A stretch of 64,000 bases of DNA from Atopobium sp. oral taxon 416 (GCF_018128285.1 NZ_CP072380.1:1364001-1428000), one strand, 5' to 3'; numbered from the stretch's first letter, positions 19,313 to 29,169 are shown. The notes: generated by a model not told the origin, from the letters alone. Numbers and translations: made by a program.

Positions 19313-19433
19313 CTACCCAGAAATGGGGCCTTTCACCCGCGCAATATCGAAAAGCTCAAAGTTCGGATACCGTTTAGTAACCTTTTGCAATGATCCTTCA
19401 GTTCCTACCTTGCAGGAGTACCTTGAACACTCC
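19313..19433 (-). pseudogene. 3' fragment of an unrecognised gene upstream of the fmdB-like gene
   Basis: A minus-strand frame reads VGTEGSLQKVTKRYPNFE then LFDIARVKGPISG and a stop at 19313-19315. It looks like the C-terminus of a real protein that once preceded the fmdB-like gene. Its upstream part is lost at the boundary of the IS30-like element starting at 19442, and no continuation is seen on the far side. Family not recognised. Confidence 0.35.
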
Positions 19434-19441
19434 TAATCAGG

Positions 19442-20499
19442 CTGTCTGATAGAGGCAATCTAGCTCTGATTCGGAATAGTTCACCCGGTATGTGGTAGTC
19501 CAACATCTCTCTTGGCAACGAGCTACACCAGGCTTCGACATGATGTCTTGAAAAGAGCAGGTGACACTGTGGTCCCCTTAAGGGATGAGCCTGTAGGCTA
19601 CGCAGTTGTGCCGCTCAGTAGTTCCCTTGTTACAGGAAGTGTAGGAGGTGGACACAGCAGATGAGTATCTCTGAGATGTCCTTTAGCTGTAAGAGCCTAC
19701 AAACTCAGGAGCCCCTGTCAGCCGTGATGGTTTTGAAAGATAGCGTAGCGGTGCTTGCTGCAGTGGCCCTGTAGCTTTCTGAAAGCCTGTATGGTGCTTG
19801 GCAGCTGTTGTATCCAGGACAGGGATGGATGAGACACTCACGGCTCAAACACTCAGACAAGGTTAGGTGTGCCTTATCGCCTTTGGTCTTGTGGCTTAAG
19901 ACCAAATCACTCCCTGTGCCTAACCTCAGACGTGCGCATTGTGTCTTTAGGGGCGCTTTTCAAGCTTGTGGCGAGCTCTTCTTTGTTCTGGCGGACAGGC
20001 AGGCCTGAGCTTTTAAGCTTTTCAGGCAGGCTATAGTTGTGGATACCCAGCAAGCTTTGGTCAGTGTAGGTATAAAGTGTCCTTCTACACAAACTCCCCT
20101 GCAGCTCCTGAGCGGTTGCAGCACGCCTCAGGTGGCCAGCCACCTTCGAAGAGGTAGCCCTCTACACAGTGTGTGAGCTAAGGCCTCTTCAGAAGATTCT
20201 GTTCTGTGACAACAGCTCTTGCGTCTTTCCTTACAGATGCCCTGCCCTTGTTTGGCTCTTTGGCGCACTGCCTTAACCGTGGCAGAGCTCGACCCTGCCA
20301 CGTAGCTGATGGAGCATACAGGCTAACTGAGCTCTTAGGCAGATGCTTTTCAGCGAAGCCATCCTTCCAGGCAGCTCTGTAGTGTGACCCACTCTTCAAA
20401 TGTAGAGCTTCTGATGCGCCTCAATGGTAGAATGTGGGCAGTCCATCTGCTACCTTAGATAGATTGTTGTCGTGTGGTGATCCACATACTATCAGACAG
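19442..20499 (-). mobile_element. IS30-like element of a second lineage (degenerate)
   Basis: About 1.06 kb between inverted repeats CTGTCTGATAG (19442-19452) and CTATCAGACAG (20489-20499). Minus-strand pieces resemble IS30-group transposases: MKSGSHYRAAWKDGFAEK at the N-terminal end, CRRTLYTYTDQSLLGI in the middle and YRATAASTATLSFKTITADRGS towards the end. Stops are frequent. Not closely related to types A and B in this window. Confidence 0.6.
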
Positions 20500-20585
20500 G
20501 TTCAGCTGGACTTTTCCCCTTAGGTGTTCAAGTTGATAGTATAGTCGGCAATGATCCTTTAGTTGCTATAGAAGGAAGTGTATTC

Positions 20586-21281
20586 ATGCGTGTTGTAATC
20601 GTCGCCGGATCACCGGAACCGAGCAGCCCCCGGTTCGTCGAGAAGCTCTGCAGCACCGCTGATTATCTGATTGCGGCAGACTCAGGGGCGAATATGCTCT
20701 TCAAGCTCGATCGAGTACCGGATTTGCTGTGTGGGGACGAGGACTCACTCAATGCGGAGACGCTTGTCTGGTTGGATGAAAACAATGTGGCTGTAGAGAA
20801 GGTTTCGTGGTACAAGGACGACACCGACCTGGGTTTGGCGCTCAAAATGGGTATGAAGCATGCCGCTGAGCAAAACCGGCAGGCCAACTTCACCGTTACC
20901 TGTGCGAGCGGCGGCCGGGTAGACCACATGCTCGGGGTCTTTGGGGTTCTGGCACAGCTGGCTCGAACGACTACGGAGCAACAGTGCACGCTGCATCTGC
21001 AGGAAGACAATTTCCTCTGCAGGCTTCTGCGCCCTGGAGAGCGTTGGGTATTGCCTTTAGACGCATCGGGCCATGTTCTTTCGGCGATCTCGCTTGACAC
21101 AAAGACCGTTTTAACCGAACAGGGGATGCTATGGTGCCCCACACATTCCGAGTTTGGGGTACTCGATGATCGGGGAGTATCCAATCAGGTACAGAACAAG
21201 GATGCTTCCATTGTCTGTGAGCAGGGACTTGTCGCAGCAATCCTGCTCAGGCAGAAGGCAGAGGCTATGAAGCAGCAGTGA
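20586..21281 (+). CDS. thiN: Thiamine pyrophosphokinase
   Basis: 231 residues, normal for the family. It transfers pyrophosphate from ATP to thiamine, giving the cofactor thiamine diphosphate. Motifs seen: LIAADSGANML near residue 30, PDLLCGDEDS near residue 48 (metal and ATP site), WYKDDTDLGLALKMG near residue 80, and GGRVDHMLG near residue 110. The ATG has GAAGGAAG upstream. It stands alone on its strand and converges with rpmB across a hairpin. Confidence 0.93.
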   Translation: MRVVIVAGSPEPSSPRFVEKLCSTADYLIAADSGANMLFKLDRVPDLLCGDEDSLNAETLVWLDENNVAVEKVSWYKDDTDLGLALKMGMKHAAEQNRQANFTVTCASGGRVDHMLGVFGVLAQLARTTTEQQCTLHLQEDNFLCRLLRPGERWVLPLDASGHVLSAISLDTKTVLTEQGMLWCPTHSEFGVLDDRGVSNQVQNKDASIVCEQGLVAAILLRQKAEAMKQQ

Positions 21282-21315
21282 GTGTCACCACAACACAATT
21301 GCTTTAGATAGTGAG

Positions 21316-21346
21316 AAGGTCACCACCTCTTGGGGGTGGTGACCTT
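21316..21346. terminator. Hairpin between thiN and rpmB
   Basis: AAGGTCACCACC pairs with GGTGGTGACCTT around a 7-nt loop. No strong T run on either strand. It sits between convergent genes and probably ends both transcripts. Confidence 0.6.
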
Positions 21347-21371
21347 CCGACGATTCAGTAAAAGTGCGTAG

Positions 21372-21560
21372 TTACGAACGGGCAACCTTGCCGGACTTCA
21401 GGCAGGTTGAACAAACGTTCATCTTACGTTTCTTGCCGTCTACCACAACGGTGACACGCTGAATATTGGGCTTAAACTTGCGGTTGACGGTACGGTGTGA
21501 GTGGCTGACAGAACGGCCGGCCACAGCATGTTTACCACAGATCTCACAGACTTTAGACAT
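21372..21560 (-). CDS. rpmB: 50S ribosomal protein L28
   Basis: 62 residues, the usual length. Begins MSKVCEICGKHAVAGRSVSH and has a second pair CSTCLKSGK, so it is the zinc-binding (C+) form of L28. Structural protein of the large ribosomal subunit. Lies opposite the asp23-like/fakA-like genes, a common arrangement in Gram-positive genomes. Confidence 0.96.
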   Translation of the reverse strand: MSKVCEICGKHAVAGRSVSHSHRTVNRKFKPNIQRVTVVVDGKKRKMNVCSTCLKSGKVARS

Positions 21561-21731
21561 TCTAGAAACCTCCCATGAGTGGGTATCTCACTTGAGTTCG
21601 TATAGCTGTACAACTATAGCATAGGTATACAAAAATACCCACATACAGACGAATTCTTGGTGTATCTATGAAGAGAACCCTCGTTTTGCGGAGCAGGGCA
21701 GCCATAGGGCGACTCTCTTACACGCTAAGCT

Positions 21732-21760
21732 ATTATAGCGAATTTATCTGATTTTTCTAA
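21732..21760 (-). promoter_or_regulatory. Promoter of rpmB
   Basis: Minus-strand -35 TTAGAA (21755-21760), 17-base spacer and a perfect -10 TATAAT (21732-21737). This implies a leader of about 165 bases before rpmB. Apart from this the 21,561-21,869 gap holds nothing I recognise. Confidence 0.65.
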
Positions 21761-21869
21761 AGGCACGCGCACGTTTTCAGACATCTCATAAACTGAAAGC
21801 TGTGTTTGGGCGCTGCACATGGCACCTATTTCGATAGTTGGGACACACAATTGTGCTGAATATAAGATA

Positions 21870-22438
21870 AGCGACAAGTGTTGATGCGGATCAGATAGAC
21901 CACATCTATGCTCATCCGCGTCACTATATGTGTGAGATGGGAAATCTTGATCAGTGGAAGGATGGGTATACTGACCGAGTACAGATTGAGCATGACATAG
22001 AGGCAGGGGTGCTCTATGTGTGAAGACTCAGAGCAGCACTTTGCAGGCTGTTTGGTATTGACCCAAGGTCCGGACCAGAGCTATACCACGATCTATCAGG
22101 GAGAGTAGAAGGATTCCGGTCTCTACTGCGTGATCCATCAGTTCGCAGTGCTCACCCCGCGACGCGGTGTCGGATCGTTTATGCTCCAATGGTCCTGCAG
22201 GCGTGCACAGACTGAGGGCCGAGGCGTGCGGATTGATACCTGATTGGTACCTATAAGAAGCATGCGCATGCTTCTTTCCCGTAATGGATTTGTCTTTTGC
22301 GGAACTATCCGGCTTGAGCGCTCCCACGATAGACGCTGTGCTTATCGTCTTGCGCAAGAGCACCGAAATGATGGAGATCCTATACGCTCAGAGCCTGAGG
22401 TATCCGGTTCTCCCATTTCAAGTGTGAAGCACCGATAG
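21870..22438 (+). pseudogene. GNAT-family N-acetyltransferase, decayed
   Basis: Joining frames gives a recognisable GNAT protein: GNLDQWKDGYTDRVQIEHD, then LVLTQGPDQSYTTIYQGE, LYCVIHQFAVLTPRRGVG with SFMLQW (the acetyl-CoA-binding motif A region), and MLLSRNGFVFCGTIRLE at the end. In-frame stops near 22,020, 22,108 and 22,240 and a frameshift near 22,025 break it. Substrate unknown. Confidence 0.6.
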
Positions 22439-22527
22439 GTCTTTAAGAAATTCAGGCAAAAGTTATATACTTACAAAGATACGTTACGGATTACGCATTC
22501 CCTGTCGAATGCGTGAGGGGAGTGAAG

Positions 22528-22872
22528 ATGGCAAAGTCTGTACCAGGAGGCTTAAGAGTTTCGAACGACTGTATAGCCGACCTCGCTGGCTATGCTGCGT
22601 TGGAGTGTTACGGCGTTGTAGGGATGGCGCAGACGAGTAAAGAGAATGGTGCCATTCAGCTTCTCTCGATTGACAGGCTGAGAAAAGGCATCGGCGTCTC
22701 AGCGAAAAACGGCCGTGTCGTAATCGATCTGCACGTAATCGTCGAACAGGGCGTGAATATGGGCTCTGTCTCCCAGAATCTGATCAGCTCGGTCAAGTTC
22801 CTGCTGAAGAAGATCGCCGAATTGGACGATGTGGATGTGCACGTACATATTGACGGTATGCGCATACACTAG
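22528..22872 (+). CDS. Asp23/Gls24 family envelope stress response protein
   Basis: 114 residues from ATG 22528, which has GAGGGGAG a few bases upstream (an earlier in-frame GTG exists at 22513). The sequence has the alternating pattern of the Asp23/Gls24 family (DUF322): an early ALECYGVVGMAQ segment, then NGRVVIDLHVIVEQGVNM and a C-terminal VDVHVHIDGMR. In Gram-positive genomes this gene commonly precedes the fatty-acid kinase gene fakA, as here, 62 bases apart. Its exact function is not clear. Confidence 0.85.
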   Translation: MAKSVPGGLRVSNDCIADLAGYAALECYGVVGMAQTSKENGAIQLLSIDRLRKGIGVSAKNGRVVIDLHVIVEQGVNMGSVSQNLISSVKFLLKKIAELDDVDVHVHIDGMRIH

Positions 22873-22934
22873 CATCCACGAGGTCTTTGTCTGTCATACA
22901 AATCTGATCGAGAAGGAATATAAGGGATTCAACC

Positions 22935-24638
22935 ATGATTTCCACCGCTGTACGCACATGCTTCCCTGTCGCCGCCCAGGCGTTAGCCGCCAAGGCAGAG
23001 GAGATCAACAAGCTTAATGTCTTTCCGGTACCCGATGGGGACACCGGAACGAATATGTCGCTGACGCTCAACACCGTCGTAAAAGAAGTTGAGGCGCTGC
23101 CCGCTGACGCTTCCATGCGGGATATCACTAAAGCGATCACGCATGGCTCGCTGATGGGGGCACGTGGCAACTCCGGCGTTATCACCTCACAGATCCTACA
23201 TGGTGTCGCGGAGGGGCTGTGCGATGCAAAGGGTGAGAATGCCACGACTGCGGATATCGCACGCGCACTGCGTCGCGGCGTCAAGGTTGCCTTCAAAGCG
23301 GTCAGAAAGCCGGTTGAAGGCACAATTCTGACGGTGCTTAAAGATGTCTCCGCAAAGGCAGATCAGTGTGAGTTGAGACGTGCAAGCGTGGGAGACACCC
23401 TTGACGCAATCGTGACCGAAGCCTATGAGTCCGTTGCGCGTACCCCGGAGCTTCTGCCGGTTCTGAAAGAGAACGGCGTTGTCGACTCCGGTGCCTTTGG
23501 CCTGGCAACTTTTATTGAGGGCTTTGTGAACGCCCTTAAGGGTGAAGGCGGTAAGGTCCGTGATTTTAACGGTGAAGTCGGCACTGGCAAGAAGGAAGAG
23601 GCCAGCGCCACTGATCAGGCAAAGGCCCGCGTCGCTGACGAGATGGACTTCGTGGTGAACGATGACTGGGCAGGCTCCCAGTACCGCTACTGCATTGAGT
23701 TCCTGTTCAAGGCCGACAGCCCTGACTTCGACGAGGAAGCAAACCTGAAGTTCTTGACCTCCATGGGAGACTGTGAGCTTCTGGTCGGCTCCAATCCTGA
23801 CTATAAGATCCACGTCCACTCAAACCATCCTGACCAGGTATTCAAGCACATGCTTGAGGAAGGCCAGATCTACAACGTCTTTGTCCACAACATGGATATT
23901 GAGGCCCAGGAGCGGACCCAGAAGATCGTTGCAGACAAACAGAGTCAGGCCAAGGAAGCTCCAGAAGAGAAGAGGGAGCTCGGCTTTGTGGCCGTCGCTG
24001 CAGGTTCTGGTGAGGAAGACATCTTGAAGTCCCTTGGCGTCGACGTAGTCGTCTCCGGTGGGCAGACGATGAACCCCTCTACCGCAGATATCTTGGCTGC
24101 CATTGAGAAAGTCAACGCACGTAACGTCGTCGTGCTGCCGAACAACGGTAACATTCGCATGGCTGCAGAGGCTGCCGCCTCTGCTTGTGATACCGCAAAG
24201 GTCTACGTCGTGCCAACCAAGACCGTACTGCAGGCCTTCTCTGCGATGTTCGTAGTCGATTCTGAGGCCTCTGTAGAGGACAACGTGCAGGCGATGACCG
24301 CCGCCCTCGACGATATCCGTGACGGCGAGGTCACTACTGCGATCCGAGATTCCTCCACGAAGGACGGCACCCCGATCCACAAGGGCGACATGATAGGCAT
24401 CGAGAACGGTGACATCGTCGTGGTCGGCAAGTCCGTGCAGCAGGTTACCGTTGACCTTATCAACCGCATGCAGGACGAAGAAGAGGGTGACACCCTCACG
24501 ATCCTTGCGGGCAAGGATGAGGACGACGAGACCTTCCAGAAACTGCAGGACGCAATCGCTGAGGCTCAGCCGGATCTGGAGCTTGACGCCCACCGTGGAG
24601 AGCAACCGCTCTATCCGGTGATCTTCTCGATCGAATAA
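22935..24638 (+). CDS. fakA: Fatty acid kinase catalytic subunit FakA (DAK2-domain protein)
   Basis: 567 residues. The N-terminal DAK2 kinase domain has NKLNVFPVPDGDTGTNMSLT near residue 30 (metal and ATP site) and GARGNSGVITSQIL near residue 78. A middle domain and a C-terminal DegV-like part ending DLELDAHRGEQPLYPVIFSIE follow. FakA phosphorylates fatty acids presented by a FakB carrier so they can enter phospholipid synthesis, which fits plsX further along. No fakB gene is visible in the window. Acidic C-terminal region. Confidence 0.88.
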   Translation: MISTAVRTCFPVAAQALAAKAEEINKLNVFPVPDGDTGTNMSLTLNTVVKEVEALPADASMRDITKAITHGSLMGARGNSGVITSQILHGVAEGLCDAKGENATTADIARALRRGVKVAFKAVRKPVEGTILTVLKDVSAKADQCELRRASVGDTLDAIVTEAYESVARTPELLPVLKENGVVDSGAFGLATFIEGFVNALKGEGGKVRDFNGEVGTGKKEEASATDQAKARVADEMDFVVNDDWAGSQYRYCIEFLFKADSPDFDEEANLKFLTSMGDCELLVGSNPDYKIHVHSNHPDQVFKHMLEEGQIYNVFVHNMDIEAQERTQKIVADKQSQAKEAPEEKRELGFVAVAAGSGEEDILKSLGVDVVVSGGQTMNPSTADILAAIEKVNARNVVVLPNNGNIRMAAEAAASACDTAKVYVVPTKTVLQAFSAMFVVDSEASVEDNVQAMTAALDDIRDGEVTTAIRDSSTKDGTPIHKGDMIGIENGDIVVVGKSVQQVTVDLINRMQDEEEGDTLTILAGKDEDDETFQKLQDAIAEAQPDLELDAHRGEQPLYPVIFSIE

Positions 24639-24662
24639 AACTTCATTTGAATCAGTGATAGT

Positions 24663-26825
24663 GTGACGAGTCGCATTGGTATACCCTACGCATCCGACCG
24701 CATTCTGCGTAGTCTGGCACAAGACGATGGTATAGGTCGGCTCCGGTATGCCAAGGGTACACGCCGGGATGCCCTGGAACACCTGGGCATCTATACGGTG
24801 CGCGATATCCTGCTCCATCTGCCGTCCCGCTATCTCGATCTTACGACCTTAACTCCGATCGAGCAGACGGAGATCGGGAACCTCGCTACGGTCAGAGCGA
24901 CTGTGGACAGGATCAACTTCAAGCAGCCGCGTCCCCGCCTCACGATTGTCGAAGTCTACGTGGTTGACGAGACCGGCGTGATGCGGGTCTCCTTTTTCAG
25001 ACAACCCTGGATCAAAGACCAATTGAAGAAAGGTGACACCCTTCTCCTGCAGGGGAAAGTCACCTTCAACTATGGCTTCAAACAGATGAATGGCCCCTTC
25101 TTTGAGAACCTCGGTGCCGAGGAGGCAGCTGCCCAGCCGACAAAGATTCTGCCGGTCTACCCGGTCGGTGAGGGGGTCACAGTCGCCTGGATGCGCCGCA
25201 TCATCAGCTCAGCGATCATGGACTACGGAGACGTCGTCGACTTTATGCCCGCCTCCTATGTCGCAAAACACAAACTGATGAGCGAAGGCAGGGCCCTGCG
25301 CGAAGTCCATTTCCCTGAGAGCCTCTACAGTGCGCAGCAAGCACGGCGTCGTCTAGCCTACGACGAGCTGCTGCTGTGGCAGCTGACGCTGCTCACGCGG
25401 CGCTCGCTGGAGCTTAAAGGCATCAGGCCGACGCAGCATGTAATCGACGGACTCAAACTCAAAGCCTTACGGAAAGCCTTGCCCTTCAAGCTCACCGATG
25501 AGCAGGAGGAGGCTGGTAAGGAAATCCTCACTGATATGGCTTCTTCTACGGTGATGAACCGGCTTTTGCTGGGTGATGTCGGCACCGGCAAGACCGCGGT
25601 AGCCGCACTCGCACTCGGTGCAGTGGCGGACAGCGGTACCCAGGCGGCGGTCATGGCACCGACGTCGGTATTGGCCCACCAGTATGCGGAGAAGCTCGGT
25701 CCTGTTCTGGACAAAGCGAAGATTTCCTGGGTTCTGATCACGGGAGCGACCCCGCAGGCAGAGCGCGCGGAGAGCACACAGGGTATCGCGGAGGGGGCAA
25801 TCACCGTCGTCTTCGGTACGGCTGCGATCCTCTCGGAGAATCTTGAGTTTGACCATCTGACACTTGAGATAGTCGACGAACAGCACCGCTTCGGCGTGGG
25901 ACAGCGCGTTCTGCTGCGTTCAAAAGGCGTGGGCGTGGATATGCTGACCATGAGTGCAACGCCGATACCGAGAACCTTAGCGTTGTCGGTGTACGGTGAT
26001 CTCTCCGTCTCCCGCATCACCAAGCGCCCGGTCAGAGGCGCAGGTATCAAGACGAAAGTGATCACCCCCGAGAATGCCGATATCGCCTTTGGGGCGATCC
26101 GCGCCGCGGTGGCCAAAGGACAGCAGGCCTACGTGGTGTGCCCGCTGGTTGATGAGAGCGACGAAGGGGATGCCCTCGACGAGGTGCCGGAGAACGTGAA
26201 GTCCAAAGTCACGAAGCCCCACGCTGCGATCCCGACCTATCAGCGTCTGAAGACCGAGGTCTTCCCGAACATGCGCATCGGCCTTCTCTATGGCCGCATG
26301 AGCGCGCAGCAAAAGGATGAGGTGATGGAGCAATTCCGCACCAGGCAGTTGGACGTGATCGTCTCCACCACGGTGATCGAAGTCGGCGTCGATGTCCCCA
26401 ATGCCACGGTGATGCTCGTGCTCGATGCAGATCGCTTCGGTCTGGCAACCCTGCACCAGCTGCGGGGTCGGGTCGGCCGAGGCTCAGTCACAGGAAAAGT
26501 CTACCTGGAAGCGGCCGCTAAGAAGGGAACTCTGGCACGCAAGCGCCTGAGCGTCTTGGAGAAAACTTCCGACGGTTATGAGTTGGCGAACATGGACCTG
26601 AAACTCAGGCATGAGGGAGATCTCCTGGGTTATCGGCAGTCTGGCGGGGTCACCTTGAAGGTGGCGGATCTGGAAAACGACGAGGATCTGATCAAGTACG
26701 CCTACGTGGATGCCCGCGAGATCGCGGCGCACGACCAGGCGTTGAGTGAGCCTCTGCATGCGCTTCTGGGCTTTGAGATGCGCTCACGTTTTGGGGCCTA
26801 CTTCAAGGAGGTTGAGCATGTGTGA
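24663..26825 (+). CDS. recG: ATP-dependent DNA helicase RecG
   Basis: 720 residues. An N-terminal wedge domain with an OB fold (about residues 70-170) precedes superfamily 2 helicase domains. Walker A GDVGTGKTAVA is near residue 302, the Walker B box is DEQH near residue 403, and the late motif STTVIEVGVDVPNATVMLVL and QLRGRVGRG lie near residues 562 and 600. RecG remodels stalled forks and Holliday junctions. It starts with GTG and its stop overlaps the rsmD start (GTGA), so the two are translationally coupled. Confidence 0.96.
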   Translation: MTSRIGIPYASDRILRSLAQDDGIGRLRYAKGTRRDALEHLGIYTVRDILLHLPSRYLDLTTLTPIEQTEIGNLATVRATVDRINFKQPRPRLTIVEVYVVDETGVMRVSFFRQPWIKDQLKKGDTLLLQGKVTFNYGFKQMNGPFFENLGAEEAAAQPTKILPVYPVGEGVTVAWMRRIISSAIMDYGDVVDFMPASYVAKHKLMSEGRALREVHFPESLYSAQQARRRLAYDELLLWQLTLLTRRSLELKGIRPTQHVIDGLKLKALRKALPFKLTDEQEEAGKEILTDMASSTVMNRLLLGDVGTGKTAVAALALGAVADSGTQAAVMAPTSVLAHQYAEKLGPVLDKAKISWVLITGATPQAERAESTQGIAEGAITVVFGTAAILSENLEFDHLTLEIVDEQHRFGVGQRVLLRSKGVGVDMLTMSATPIPRTLALSVYGDLSVSRITKRPVRGAGIKTKVITPENADIAFGAIRAAVAKGQQAYVVCPLVDESDEGDALDEVPENVKSKVTKPHAAIPTYQRLKTEVFPNMRIGLLYGRMSAQQKDEVMEQFRTRQLDVIVSTTVIEVGVDVPNATVMLVLDADRFGLATLHQLRGRVGRGSVTGKVYLEAAAKKGTLARKRLSVLEKTSDGYELANMDLKLRHEGDLLGYRQSGGVTLKVADLENDEDLIKYAYVDAREIAAHDQALSEPLHALLGFEMRSRFGAYFKEVEHV

Positions 26826-27400
26826 GAGTGATCGGTGGGAAATGGCGGGGACAGCCGCTTGAAGCTCCGGAAGGCAGGGCGGTGACACGCCCGACGACCG
26901 GTCGGGTGCGTGAGTCGATCGTCTCAATGGTGAGCTCGGCCTTCAACTTGGATCTTTCCTCCTGCTCAGTGCTGGATGCCTTTGCGGGCTCCGGTGCGGT
27001 TGGGATAGAGCTCTTGAGCCGGGGAGCTCGGCACGTGACCTTTATCGATCAGGACCGCGAAGCGGTCAGGCGTATCAGGCGTAACCTGAATAAGGTCCGG
27101 GCAGACAAGGAAAACTATACGGTGCTTGCAGGTTCGACGGGGCGGCTGATGGGTACTGAAAGCCCTGCCGGGGCACCCTTTGACGCAGTCTTTCTGGATC
27201 CGCCCTACAGAATGGAAGCTGCCCAGGTTGCCCAGATTGTAGATACAGCTCGAAAAAACTATGTACTTACACCGCGCTGCGTTGTAGTGTACGAGCGGGC
27301 GGGAAAAGGCGCGCCCTTACCGCTTGAAAACGCTCAATGCGAGAAATCCAAACGATACGGCTCGACCGTGGTTGAGCTGTGGCGTCTTGAGGAGTCGTAG
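26822..27400 (+). CDS. rsmD: 16S rRNA (guanine-966-N2)-methyltransferase
   Basis: 192 residues. N-terminal GGKWRGQPLEAPEG, then RPTTGRVRESI, the SAM loop LDAFAGSGAVGIELLSRGA near residue 58, and the catalytic DPPY near residue 125. It methylates one guanine of 16S rRNA during 30S assembly. GTG start overlapping the recG stop. The coaD start follows the rsmD stop directly. The recG-rsmD-coaD order is common in Gram-positive genomes. Confidence 0.94.
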   Translation: MRVIGGKWRGQPLEAPEGRAVTRPTTGRVRESIVSMVSSAFNLDLSSCSVLDAFAGSGAVGIELLSRGARHVTFIDQDREAVRRIRRNLNKVRADKENYTVLAGSTGRLMGTESPAGAPFDAVFLDPPYRMEAAQVAQIVDTARKNYVLTPRCVVVYERAGKGAPLPLENAQCEKSKRYGSTVVELWRLEES

Positions 27401-27928
27401 ATGCAAGAAGACATGAATTCGATCACACACCTCGTGGTGCCAGGGACCTTTGACCCGATCACCTACGGGCACATCGATGTGATCCGCCACGCGGTGCGTA
27501 TCTGCCCGCGCGTCACGGTGGGCGTGGCCGCCTCATGTAACAAGCGCGGAGTGGGCACAATGTTTACGCTCGAGGAGCGTGTCAAGCTCACACAAGATGC
27601 GCTGGCCTCTGATGAGCGCACCAAGGATGTGGATGTCCTGCCGCTGACCGGGCTTCTGGTCGATTTCTGTCACCAGGTCGGTGCGGAAGGCGTCGTTAAG
27701 GGCCTGCGGGCGATGACGGACTTTGAATACGAGCTGCAGCAGGCCAGCTTGAACTCGAAGCTGGCTCCGGACATCGAGTCCATCTACATCATGTCCACAC
27801 CCGAATACAGCTACCTTTCCTCTTCAATCGTGCGCGAGATCGCCTCGTTCGGTGCAGATGTGCGTCAGCTGGTACCATCCAATGTGGCTGCTGCTCTGGA
27901 GGTGCACTTCGGCGGTAAACGTTCATGA
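27401..27928 (+). CDS. coaD: Phosphopantetheine adenylyltransferase
   Basis: 175 residues. The nucleotidyltransferase signature GTFDPITYGHIDVI begins near residue 15 (T/HxGH-type motif), and the second motif YSYLSSSIVREIASFG is near residue 130. It carries out the fourth step of coenzyme A synthesis, adenylating phosphopantetheine. An in-frame ATG at 27413 (MNSITHL) is an equally possible start. Immediately behind rsmD. Confidence 0.94.
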   Translation: MQEDMNSITHLVVPGTFDPITYGHIDVIRHAVRICPRVTVGVAASCNKRGVGTMFTLEERVKLTQDALASDERTKDVDVLPLTGLLVDFCHQVGAEGVVKGLRAMTDFEYELQQASLNSKLAPDIESIYIMSTPEYSYLSSSIVREIASFGADVRQLVPSNVAAALEVHFGGKRS

Positions 27929-28025
27929 ACAAACCATGGAGAGCAGGCATGGTTTGCTAGTATGATAGAGATTGTGAACATGATGGGGCATGGTGCCCTT
28001 TTGCTTACCACGAAAGGAGCTTTGA

Positions 28026-28523
28026 ATGGAGCCAGGTGCTGAAATCATGGATCTGCTCGATGAACTTGAGCAGACCGTCACCGAGGCTAAGTCTTCCTTT
28101 GGAAGTGGCAATAAAGTGATAGATCCGGAAGAGATCTATGCGATTATCGACGATATCCGGCGTATCTTTCCGCAGGAGTTTTCCGATGCCCGCCGCATCG
28201 TGAAAGAGCGGGACCAGACCCTGAGGAACGCCCAAAATCAGGCGGATGCGATCATCGCGGATGCCCGACAGCAGGCGGCGATCCTGGCAGGGGATCAGGA
28301 GATCGTCAGGCTTGCACAGCAGCAGGCTGATAGTATCCGCCAGAAAGCCGATCAGTATCAGCAGGATACCCGCTACAACGCTGAGGAGTATGCCGATACC
28401 GTGCTGCAGCATTTAGAAGACAACTTAAAGTCTCTGACTCAAACCGTTACCCGTACGCGACAGACGCTCAATGAGAATGTCTCTTCGCACGGCGATGATT
28501 CAGCCAACAACGGCTCCTGGTAG
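28026..28523 (+). CDS. DivIVA/SepIVA-like coiled-coil protein
   Basis: 165 residues, mostly helical and rich in Gln, Ala, Asp and Glu, with heptad-like spacing from about residue 45 (RRIVKERDQTLRNAQNQAD, then ADSIRQKADQYQQDT). No catalytic motif. GAAAGGAG lies a few bases before the ATG. In mycobacteria the gene in this place, next to the DUF177 and rnc genes, encodes the septum factor SepIVA. The same neighbourhood here (coaD, this gene, DUF177, rpmF, rnc) suggests a related division or envelope role. The function is inferred from position and coiled-coil character only. Confidence 0.65.
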   Translation: MEPGAEIMDLLDELEQTVTEAKSSFGSGNKVIDPEEIYAIIDDIRRIFPQEFSDARRIVKERDQTLRNAQNQADAIIADARQQAAILAGDQEIVRLAQQQADSIRQKADQYQQDTRYNAEEYADTVLQHLEDNLKSLTQTVTRTRQTLNENVSSHGDDSANNGSW

Positions 28524-28528
28524 ATGCT

Positions 28529-29107
28529 ATGACCACAGATTTTCAGTTAGTTGTCGAACTCGATGAGCGCCTGGCAAACCCGGGTGACTCGCTGCCGCTC
28601 AAGGGGCACATCGCACTTGGGGGCTACTCAGTAGGTGGCCGGGACTTCACCCTTCCCAACGGTATGGATTACGACCTGATCCTCACGAATGCCGGAGAAG
28701 GTATCCTGGTGACCGGGTTGGTGCGCGCCCATGTCGAGGGGCTGTGCGACCGCTGCCTCGATAAGGCGGCCTTTGAGATCGCAAGCGAGGTCAACGAGTA
28801 CTTTCTCTTTGAGGCGCCCCAAGAGGACCCTCAAGAAGAGGACGAGGGCGACGAGGAAGACGTCGACTACGCGCTCGTGTCGGACGACAAGACGATCGAT
28901 CTGACCGATGCACTGAGCGCGGCGCTCGTAATAGACACCCCTTTTGTCGTGCTCTGCAAGCCCGACTGCAAAGGGTTGTGCCCCTACTGCGGTCACAACC
29001 TCAACGAGGGGGACTGCGGCTGCGCCACCAAGTACGCGGAAGGTCGTCTTGAGGATTCGCCCTTCGCGGTGCTCAAGAACCTTCATTTGGACGGCAACAA
29101 GCAGTGA
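28529..29107 (+). CDS. DUF177 (YceD-type) protein
   Basis: 192 residues. Conserved cysteine pair CDRCLDKAAFEI near residue 72 and, at the end, CKGLCPYCGHNLNEGDCGC, as in DUF177/YceD proteins that commonly sit just upstream of rpmF. An acidic stretch lies in the middle (EDPQEEDEGDEEDVD). In plants and E. coli relatives affect 23S rRNA processing; a similar part in 50S assembly is likely but not shown. Starts 5 bases after the preceding gene. Confidence 0.88.
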   Translation: MTTDFQLVVELDERLANPGDSLPLKGHIALGGYSVGGRDFTLPNGMDYDLILTNAGEGILVTGLVRAHVEGLCDRCLDKAAFEIASEVNEYFLFEAPQEDPQEEDEGDEEDVDYALVSDDKTIDLTDALSAALVIDTPFVVLCKPDCKGLCPYCGHNLNEGDCGCATKYAEGRLEDSPFAVLKNLHLDGNKQ

Positions 29108-29160
29108 TGCGTGCATAGATGGAGAAATACTGATCTTCAGTCCAACACTGGTTGTGAGCG

Positions 29161-29169
29161 TGGTATAAT
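29161..29169 (+). promoter_or_regulatory. Extended -10 promoter element upstream of rpmF
   Basis: TGGTATAAT has a perfect TATAAT and the TGn extension. It lies about 77 bases before rpmF. No clear -35 is visible, which an extended -10 can tolerate. Confidence 0.5.

Noticed and set aside
23820-24818. A 332-codon minus-strand ORF over fakA
   Set aside because: Antisense shadow; the plus strand encodes a well-supported DAK2-domain protein.
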